A DNA stretch of 64,000 bases from Clostridia bacterium (GTDB lineage Bacteria > Bacillota > Clostridia > Christensenellales > Pumilibacteraceae), in NCBI GenBank assembly GCA_022793815.1, contig JAAWDP010000011.1:215457-279456 (forward strand), written 5' to 3'. The notes under the pieces were generated by a model. It made no database searches. It saw only the letters and a list, made by a program, of their open reading frames with translations, and was not told the origin of the DNA. Shown one piece after another: positions 57,961 to 64,000 of this stretch (position 1 is its first letter; every line of letters starts with the position of its first letter). The position numbers were made by a program, and so were the translations under genes.

Positions 57961-60339
57961 ATGAATGTAAAATTGAAAAAACGAAATAACAGCGAAGTCG
58001 ACTCGGCTGCAATCGAAAAAATTGCGGCAAATCTGTCATTGCATCCGAAGTTCGTCGAGATACTTTTTTCTCGCGGCATAAACAGCGAGAGCGACATAAT
58101 TCGTTTTTTAAGTTCCGATTCGGACGGATTGCATGACCCTTTTAAAATGAAGGGAATGAGTAAGGCGGTCGAACGCTTGAAAAGCGCGGTGGAGAATGAC
58201 GAAACCGTTGTCGTGTACGGCGATTACGATGCCGACGGAATTTGTGCTGCCGCGATTTTGTCGCTTTATCTGAGAGCGTGCGGACTTGATGTCAGAACGC
58301 ATATTCCCAACAGAATCGGCGACGGATACGGACTGAATATTTCTTCTTTGGAAAAAATAATAGAAGATGTTTGCCCCGATTTGATTCTTACTTGCGATTG
58401 CGGTATTTCGGGGTATGACGAAATCGAATATTGTTTGGACTTGGGCGTGGATGTGATAGTTACAGACCACCATGAAGTTTCAGAAAAAATTCCCGAATGC
58501 ATTGTGCTTAATCCCAAACAAAGCGATTGTAACTATCCGTGCAAATTTCTGTGCGGCGCAGGTGTTGCGCTGAAACTTGTCGAGGCTATGGGTGGCAGAG
58601 AGGCAATGCTCGAATACTGCGATTTGGCATGTGTGGCTACAATCGCGGATTTAGTCCCCATGTTGGATGAAAACCGTCTTATCGTTCGGCTCGGCATGAA
58701 GGCTGTGACAGAAGGGAAGAATATCGGACTACACTTTTTATTGGACAGTCAGGATTTGACCGAGTCCGCAACATGTTCCGATATCGCATTTAAAATTGCG
58801 CCCAGAATCAACGCGGCAGGACGTATCGGAGATGCTTACCGTGCGTTTGAGATGCTGACAAGCGACGATACCGAAGTTATCAATTCCATTATCGAAGAAA
58901 TAAACGAGGCAAATGTCAAAAGAAAAGCGGCATGCGATAAGTTATATGACGAAGCGGTTGCCGACCTTGTTTATGAAGATTTGGTGAATTTTCGTTGTAT
59001 AGTTTTGAGCAGCCCCGATTGGGAAAAGGGCATCACGGGAATAGTGGCTGCGCGCCTTTCAAACGAGTTCAGACGTCCGGCATTTATCATGGTTCCGTCT
59101 GGCGACGGCTTTTATAAAGGTACTTGCCGCAGTGTGGAGGGTATAAACATTTACGACGCGCTGTCGTCTGTCGGAGATATTTTGACCGAGTTCGGCGGAC
59201 ATAGCCAAGCAGCCGGTTTTTCCATCAAGTCCGAAAATATAGATATTTTCAAGACGCGCATGAACGAGTATTTGCTGCGTTTTCCGATAGAACATTTTTT
59301 GCCGTATTGCTTATACGACGTGGAGTTAAAACCCGAGGAAGTCAATTTCGAATTTATCAGGGATTTGGACAGATTGGAGCCTACGGGAAACAGTTTTCCG
59401 AAGCCGCTTTTCAAGATGTCTGTTTCGGATTTGTCGGTGGCTTTTTGCAAAACCAATATAAATCATACGACATTGACTACGGCGAGCGGATTACAGATAT
59501 TCGCATTCAATTTCTATAATAAAAATCATTATGCTTTGGGCGATGGCATAAAAGATATGATTGTCGAACTGCAATTGAACGAGTTCAACAACAAAGAGTA
59601 TTCCCGCGGAGTTCTCAAAGAGATATCGCCAGAAACTTTATACATTAACGACGAAACCGCGTCGGCTGTGTATGTGAAATATTCCGAAATGTATGCTTAC
59701 GCCAAAAGAGCGGAGTATTCTCTGTACGATTTCGACGACTTGAAAAAGGTTGTGGGCGATAATCCGTTCGGCACAATGATTATTGCATTCGACAGAAAAA
59801 ACTATGAAGAATTTAATAATTTGTGCGGCGCGCAAACGGCAGTTTTACACGATTATATGTTTCCTTCCTTAAAAAACAATTACACAAGAATCGCCGTTGC
59901 ACCGGATTTGAATTCGGGCTTTATGCTTTCCGCTTACAATAGAATAATTCTTTTGGATAAGCCGATTACAGACGGCTTTATAGGATATTTGAATTCCAAA
60001 ACAAAAGCCGAAATATTTGTTCCGTCAAGGGACGAGCGGGCACGATTTGTCGCAGGACTGCATACTTCCAGACTCGAACTCGGGAAATATTACGATTACA
60101 TACGGAAGAATACCGATTTATCCGCCGCCAATATTTTCGCGTTTGTAAAGAGTATGAAAGGACGAGTTGCGGAGCTTGATATATCTCAAATGATGTTGGC
60201 AATCAATGTATTTGCGGAGCTCGGGCTTATAAAAACGCAGAGCGACAGATTCCGTATAACTCTTGTCAAAGGCGAGCGTCGCGAATTATCCGAATCCAAA
60301 ATTCTTTCGGAAATGGAAAATTTGAAAAGTAAGCTATGA
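57961..60339 (+). CDS. recJ: single-stranded-DNA-specific exonuclease RecJ
   Basis: A 792-residue DHH-family 5'-3' exonuclease that trims single strands in recombination and mismatch repair. DHH motifs are VVYGDYDADGICAAAIL near residue 80, LTCDCGIS near 140, TDHHE near 165 and CGAGVALKL near 200. The DHHA1 motif RINAAGRIGDA is near 281, and FGGHSQAAGFSI near 415. A C-terminal extension of about 220 residues is typical of Firmicute RecJ and may include a primase/OB-type region. Start ATG 57961 has only a weak ribosome-binding site. It overlaps relA (ATGA). Confidence 0.94.
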   Translation: MNVKLKKRNNSEVDSAAIEKIAANLSLHPKFVEILFSRGINSESDIIRFLSSDSDGLHDPFKMKGMSKAVERLKSAVENDETVVVYGDYDADGICAAAILSLYLRACGLDVRTHIPNRIGDGYGLNISSLEKIIEDVCPDLILTCDCGISGYDEIEYCLDLGVDVIVTDHHEVSEKIPECIVLNPKQSDCNYPCKFLCGAGVALKLVEAMGGREAMLEYCDLACVATIADLVPMLDENRLIVRLGMKAVTEGKNIGLHFLLDSQDLTESATCSDIAFKIAPRINAAGRIGDAYRAFEMLTSDDTEVINSIIEEINEANVKRKAACDKLYDEAVADLVYEDLVNFRCIVLSSPDWEKGITGIVAARLSNEFRRPAFIMVPSGDGFYKGTCRSVEGINIYDALSSVGDILTEFGGHSQAAGFSIKSENIDIFKTRMNEYLLRFPIEHFLPYCLYDVELKPEEVNFEFIRDLDRLEPTGNSFPKPLFKMSVSDLSVAFCKTNINHTTLTTASGLQIFAFNFYNKNHYALGDGIKDMIVELQLNEFNNKEYSRGVLKEISPETLYINDETASAVYVKYSEMYAYAKRAEYSLYDFDDLKKVVGDNPFGTMIIAFDRKNYEEFNNLCGAQTAVLHDYMFPSLKNNYTRIAVAPDLNSGFMLSAYNRIILLDKPITDGFIGYLNSKTKAEIFVPSRDERARFVAGLHTSRLELGKYYDYIRKNTDLSAANIFAFVKSMKGRVAELDISQMMLAINVFAELGLIKTQSDRFRITLVKGERRELSESKILSEMENLKSKL

Positions 60340-62474
60340 ATCCTATTCAAGAAAGGTATAAAAGCATATTCGGTGCGGAGCAGTCCGAATTACTCGATAA
60401 TGTTTACGAGTATGCTTTTCGCATGCATGACGGGCAGTTCCGCGACAGCGGCGAGCCGTATATTATTCATCCGACTGCTGTTGCGAGCATACTGCTCGAT
60501 TTGGGGCTGGACTGCAATACCATAGCAGCCGCTCTTTTGCATGATTGTATAGAAGATACTCCTGCTACGGAAAGCGAATTGCGCACGCTTTTCGGCGATA
60601 AGATTACAGAGCTTGTTTTGGGTGTTACCAAACTTGATAAAATTACATTCAAGTCAAAGGAAGAAGAGCAGGCGGAGAATTTTAGGAGAATGTTTTTTGC
60701 TATGGCAAAAGACATTCGTGTCATTCTCATCAAACTTGCGGACAGACTGCACAATATGCGCACAGTCGACAGCATTTCCGAAGAAAGACGCCGCGCCATG
60801 GCAAAAGAAACTTTGGAAATATATGCGCCTCTCGCGTCGCGGCTCGGACTCAGTTATTTCAAATGCGAGCTTGAAGACCTTTGCTTAAAAGTATTGCATC
60901 CGCAGGTATACGGTTCGCTGGTAGACGAAGTTTCTTTGAAACGTGCGGAAAGAACCGAGCTTGTCGCGGCTATTTGCTCTCGGCTCACAAATCTTTTGAG
61001 CGAGTTGAATATCAAAGGCGAGGTCAGCGGAAGACCCAAGCATTTTTACAGCATCTATAAAAAAATGACCAAGGATAACCGCACGTTTGACCAAATTTAC
61101 GATTTGACCGCAGTCCGCGTGATTGTCGATACGGTCAGAGACTGCTACGAAGTGCTCGGTATGATTCATACAATGTGGAAACCGTTGCCGGGTCGATTCA
61201 AAGATTATATAGCGGTGCCGAAGCCAAACAATTATCGTTCCTTGCATACCACCGTAATAACTTCCTACGGCATGCCTTTCGAAATTCAAATAAGAACTTA
61301 CGAAATGCATAAGATTGCGGAATACGGTATCGCGGCTCACTGGAAATATAAAGAGAACAGAAGCGGCAACAATGACCTCGACGAGAAACTTCAATGGCTT
61401 CGCGGTGTAATGGACGTTCAAAGCGAGTCTTCGTCGCCGCAGGAGTTTTACGAATCGCTCAAACTGGATTTATACAGCGAACAAGTATTTATTTTTACGC
61501 CCAAAGGCGATGTTCTTGCTTTGCCGGAAGGCGCCACGCCCGTGGATTTTGCGTATTGTGTTCACAGTGCGATAGGCAATAAATGCATCGGAGCAAAGAT
61601 AAACGGAAAAATAGTACCGCTGGAAACCAAATTGCAAATGGGTGATTATGTCGAAATAATCACTGCAAACAATTCCAAAGGTCCCAGCCGAGATTGGTTG
61701 CGTTTTGTAAAAACAGGTCAGGCAAAAACAAAAATCAAGGCGTTCTTAAAAAAAGAGTTAAAAGAGGACAATATAAAAAAGGGCAAGGAAATGTTGGAGC
61801 GCGAGGCGAAAAACAGAGGTTATTCGTTATCTGCGCTTATGATGCCCAAATGGCTTGATATAGTCATGCAAAGGTATTCCATTTCGTCAATAGACGACCT
61901 TTATGCGTCTGTCGGTTACGGCGGATTTACAGTCAATCAAATCCTTTTGAAACTTATCGATTTTTACAATAAAGAAATTGCAACGACGCGAGAGTTTCAT
62001 AAGGAAGGTTCCAAGCAGAACCGTCATGACGGACAGGGCATCGTCGTCAACGGACACAGCGATTTGCTTGTTCGTTTGGCAAAATGCTGTTCACCCGTAC
62101 CGGGCGACGAAATCGTGGGATTTATTTCGCGCGGAAGAGGAGTCGCCATACACCGCACAAGCTGTCCCAATCTGAAAAATGCCGAGCAATTCAGGCTTAT
62201 CGAAGCACATTGGGAAAACGTGCCTACTTCGTCGTTTGTGGTGAATTTGCAGGTTCATGCGACCAACAGCAGCGGTTTGCTTCTTAAACTTACTGCGCTT
62301 ATATCGGAAATGAAACTGTCTATCGACAGTCTTAACGCCCGTGTCGACAAAAGCCGAAAGGCAGTCATCGATGTCGGGGTGAAAGTATACCGTTTGGAAG
62401 ATATAGATGCACTGATGAAAAAAATTCAGTCCATCTCCGAAGTCGAAAATGTTTTCAGGAGTACGGGAGCATGA
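60336..62474 (+). CDS. relA: bifunctional (p)ppGpp synthetase/hydrolase
   Basis: A 712-residue long RelA/SpoT homologue (Rel). The N-terminal HD hydrolase has IIHPTAVASILLDL, LLHDCIEDT near residue 69 and KLADRLHNMRT near 134, so hydrolysis is likely intact. The synthetase domain includes GRPKHFYSIYKKM near residue 231, YDLTAVRVIVD and YRSLHTTVI. The TGS domain (IFTPKGDVLALPEGATPVDFAYCVH) begins near 388, and the ACT-type domain is at the end (LKLTALISEMKLSIDSLNARV). It sets the stringent response. It overlaps recJ and the next gene by four bases each. Confidence 0.96.
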   Translation: MNPIQERYKSIFGAEQSELLDNVYEYAFRMHDGQFRDSGEPYIIHPTAVASILLDLGLDCNTIAAALLHDCIEDTPATESELRTLFGDKITELVLGVTKLDKITFKSKEEEQAENFRRMFFAMAKDIRVILIKLADRLHNMRTVDSISEERRRAMAKETLEIYAPLASRLGLSYFKCELEDLCLKVLHPQVYGSLVDEVSLKRAERTELVAAICSRLTNLLSELNIKGEVSGRPKHFYSIYKKMTKDNRTFDQIYDLTAVRVIVDTVRDCYEVLGMIHTMWKPLPGRFKDYIAVPKPNNYRSLHTTVITSYGMPFEIQIRTYEMHKIAEYGIAAHWKYKENRSGNNDLDEKLQWLRGVMDVQSESSSPQEFYESLKLDLYSEQVFIFTPKGDVLALPEGATPVDFAYCVHSAIGNKCIGAKINGKIVPLETKLQMGDYVEIITANNSKGPSRDWLRFVKTGQAKTKIKAFLKKELKEDNIKKGKEMLEREAKNRGYSLSALMMPKWLDIVMQRYSISSIDDLYASVGYGGFTVNQILLKLIDFYNKEIATTREFHKEGSKQNRHDGQGIVVNGHSDLLVRLAKCCSPVPGDEIVGFISRGRGVAIHRTSCPNLKNAEQFRLIEAHWENVPTSSFVVNLQVHATNSSGLLLKLTALISEMKLSIDSLNARVDKSRKAVIDVGVKVYRLEDIDALMKKIQSISEVENVFRSTGA

Positions 62475-63082
62475 AGAACGTATACAGAATTTCGGGCGGT
62501 CCGCTGTTTTCCAATTCTTATATTCTTACCGAAAACAACAGCGACTGTATCGTAGTGGATTGCTGCGACGGAGACAAAATCTTGCGCTTTTTGCATGATA
62601 ACGGTCTTAAATGTCGGGCAGTGTTTCTCACGCATGCTCATTTCGACCATTGTATGAATGTTTCCGAACTTGCGAAAGAAGGAGCGGGAATTTATATGCA
62701 TGAAGCCGATATTCCGCTTATTCACTCATCGGATAATCTTGCGGAAACCATGGGTGCGGATTTCAAACCGTTCGACGTTGATGTCAAAGTTGCCGACGGC
62801 GATATTTACAGTTTGTGCTCAATGACGGTAAAAGTAATACATACGCCCGGGCATACTCGCGGAGGAGTGTGTTATTTGGTAGACGACGAAATAATTTTCA
62901 GCGGAGACACTCTTTTTCGTATGTCTGTCGGCAGAACGGATTTTCCGGGCGGCAATGCGCGCGAATTGGCTGATTCCGTGAAAGAAAAACTTTTTACTTT
63001 ACAGAAAAACTATTCGGTTTATCCGGGACATGACGAAGCGACGAATATTTTTTTCGAGAGAGAAAATAACAGATATGTATAA
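62471..63082 (+). CDS. metallo-beta-lactamase-fold hydrolase (glyoxalase II-like)
   Basis: A 203-residue MBL-fold protein. Metal-ligand motifs are THAHFDHC near residue 54 (H-x-H-x-D-H), HTPGHTRGGVCYLV near residue 122 and FSGDTLF near 142, with the final His in YPGHDEAT. The short form without the glyoxalase II C-terminal domain matches YcbL/GloB-like proteins found after relA and dtd in many Firmicutes. The substrate may be a thioester of glutathione-like or other thiols, but this is not known. It overlaps relA (ATGA) and hemZ. Confidence 0.9.
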   Translation: MKNVYRISGGPLFSNSYILTENNSDCIVVDCCDGDKILRFLHDNGLKCRAVFLTHAHFDHCMNVSELAKEGAGIYMHEADIPLIHSSDNLAETMGADFKPFDVDVKVADGDIYSLCSMTVKVIHTPGHTRGGVCYLVDDEIIFSGDTLFRMSVGRTDFPGGNARELADSVKEKLFTLQKNYSVYPGHDEATNIFFERENNRYV

Positions 63083-64000
63083 ACTTCAAGCGCAAAACCA
63101 TAAGACCGAAGCCGAATTAAACGAAGTGGCAAGACTTTTTTTCTTTGACACGGACGAGCAAATCGATATCAGTCACGCGAGCCATATCGAGGACGGCAAA
63201 TTAAATGTTAAAATAACCGTAAATGAACGGAAATTCGAATGCGAATATATGTTTGATGAGGAATACTTGTCTGAAAAACAAATTTCCAAATTGAATAAAT
63301 TGAGCATGTATAAAGCTTTGTCGGGGTTTACCGGCAGAAGTTTGCCTTGGGGCAGTTTGACCGGGGTTCGCCCGACAAAGCTTGCATACGAGCTTTTACA
63401 CGAAAATGGCGATATCAAAGCAGCCGTAGCTCAACTGCGCGATGTATTTATGGTAAGCGATGAAAAGGTAAAATTAACGGAGGAAATTCTGAATGCTCAG
63501 CGCGGATATTACGGTTTTGACGAGCATGCAGTCAATCTGTATGTTCATATCCCGTTCTGTGTATCCAAGTGTTCGTATTGTTCTTTTATCACCGATATTC
63601 TTACGCCCAAGTACCCGTATGTTAAGGACTATGTCGGCGCATTGATAAAAGAAATCCGAAGCACGGTGGATTTTCTGACTGAAAAGGGATGTCGTATAGC
63701 GTCTGTTTATGTCGGCGGAGGTACTCCGACCGCTCTTGATTCGGATAGTTTGGCGCGTGTTTTACAAGCCGCGTACTGCGGCAAAGTCGAGTATACTTGC
63801 GAGGCAGGCAGACCCGATACTATCACGGAAGAAAAACTCGAAGTCATGGCTCGATACGGTGTAAACCGAGTTTGCATAAACCCTCAAAGTTTATGTGACG
63901 AGACATTGAATCGAATCGGAAGAAGACACAGTGCAGACGATTTTTATGCGGCGTTCAATCATGCTCGGGGGTTCGGATTCGATATCAATACGGACTTGAT
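63075..64000 (+). CDS. hemZ: HemZ-type coproporphyrinogen III dehydrogenase-like radical SAM protein (5' part)
   Basis: Open to the window edge, so about 308 residues of a protein usually near 490 are present. The N-terminal 140 residues form the HemZ-specific domain (EYLSEKQISKLNKLSMYKALSGFTGRSLPWGSLTGVRPTKL). The radical SAM motif is Cys162-Cys166-Cys169 (CVSKCSYC), preceded by VNLYVHIPF. VYVGGGTPTALD and GVNRVCINPQS follow. HemZ homologues in Clostridia were named from similarity to HemN; true heme-pathway activity is unproven. ATG 63075 overlaps the previous stop by eight bases. Confidence 0.93.
   Translation, partial: MYKLQAQNHKTEAELNEVARLFFFDTDEQIDISHASHIEDGKLNVKITVNERKFECEYMFDEEYLSEKQISKLNKLSMYKALSGFTGRSLPWGSLTGVRPTKLAYELLHENGDIKAAVAQLRDVFMVSDEKVKLTEEILNAQRGYYGFDEHAVNLYVHIPFCVSKCSYCSFITDILTPKYPYVKDYVGALIKEIRSTVDFLTEKGCRIASVYVGGGTPTALDSDSLARVLQAAYCGKVEYTCEAGRPDTITEEKLEVMARYGVNRVCINPQSLCDETLNRIGRRHSADDFYAAFNHARGFGFDINTDL

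Overview
The window reads as chromosomal DNA from an anaerobic, endospore-forming Firmicute of class Clostridia. The evidence is a clostridial order of housekeeping genes, sporulation genes (spoVM, spoIVB, a SpoIIM-like gene, ytfJ/gerW, dacF, a ytxC-like gene), the SCIFF peptide with its radical SAM maturase, an IspH-S1 fusion, a Na+-pumping decarboxylase operon and a HemZ-type radical SAM enzyme. I cannot place it below class; an uncultured gut lineage is a guess. All genes I accept lie on the + strand, as expected for one replichore arm.

Layout. (1) 1-10.66 kb is a tightly overlapping housekeeping run: AIR-synthase-like tail, yicC, gmk, rpoZ, coaBC, priA, def, fmt, rsmB, rlmN, rpe, thiN and a 27-codon spoVM ending at an intrinsic terminator. 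remA and the prpC-prkC-rsgA block, which usually sit in this order, are missing. (2) 10.7-14.45 kb is a sporulation unit behind a strong sigma-A-type promoter: a stand-alone Spo0A C-terminal-like protein, spoIVB, a SpoIIM-like gene and a D,D-carboxypeptidase. (3) 14.5-19.65 kb holds an M50 protease (probable ATT start), scpA, scpB, a DUF2953 gene, ytfJ, dacF and rluB. (4) 19.7-30.4 kb is one long run: carboxyltransferase, oadG, biotin carrier, oadB and oadA, then surE, a flavoprotein, an AroH-CMP kinase fusion, plsC and ispH-S1. (5) 30.4-32.9 kb holds a dipeptidase with a 3' frameshift, purB and tRNA-Val. (6) 32.9-36.7 kb is an AT-richer accessory stretch: a probable structured RNA unit, a broken lipoprotein gene, a SHOCT protein, unknown small proteins, an isochorismatase-like hydrolase and an EFR1-type ferredoxin. 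(7) 36.75-50.9 kb is a three-gene operon built on a 4273-residue, membrane-anchored surface protein of tandem MBG/Ig-like repeats, with a bitopic partner and a small coiled-coil protein. (8) 51.0-51.35 kb is a tRNA Gly-Cys-Leu cluster. (9) 51.5-64 kb holds the ytxC-like gene, yajC, a TIGR04086 membrane protein, scfA, scfB, secD, secF, recJ, relA, a metallo-beta-lactamase hydrolase and the 5' part of hemZ.

How the genes fit together. Much of the window supports growth (nucleotides, CoA, translation initiation, rRNA modification, replication restart, chromosome segregation, Sec export), interleaved with sporulation functions. The 19.8-24.5 kb operon can be read as a biotin-dependent Na+ pump with two different carboxyltransferase subunits. 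The best candidate for something undescribed is the giant-protein operon at 36.8-50.9 kb. Next are the receiver-less Spo0A-like protein and the nested-inverted-repeat RNA unit at 33.0 kb.
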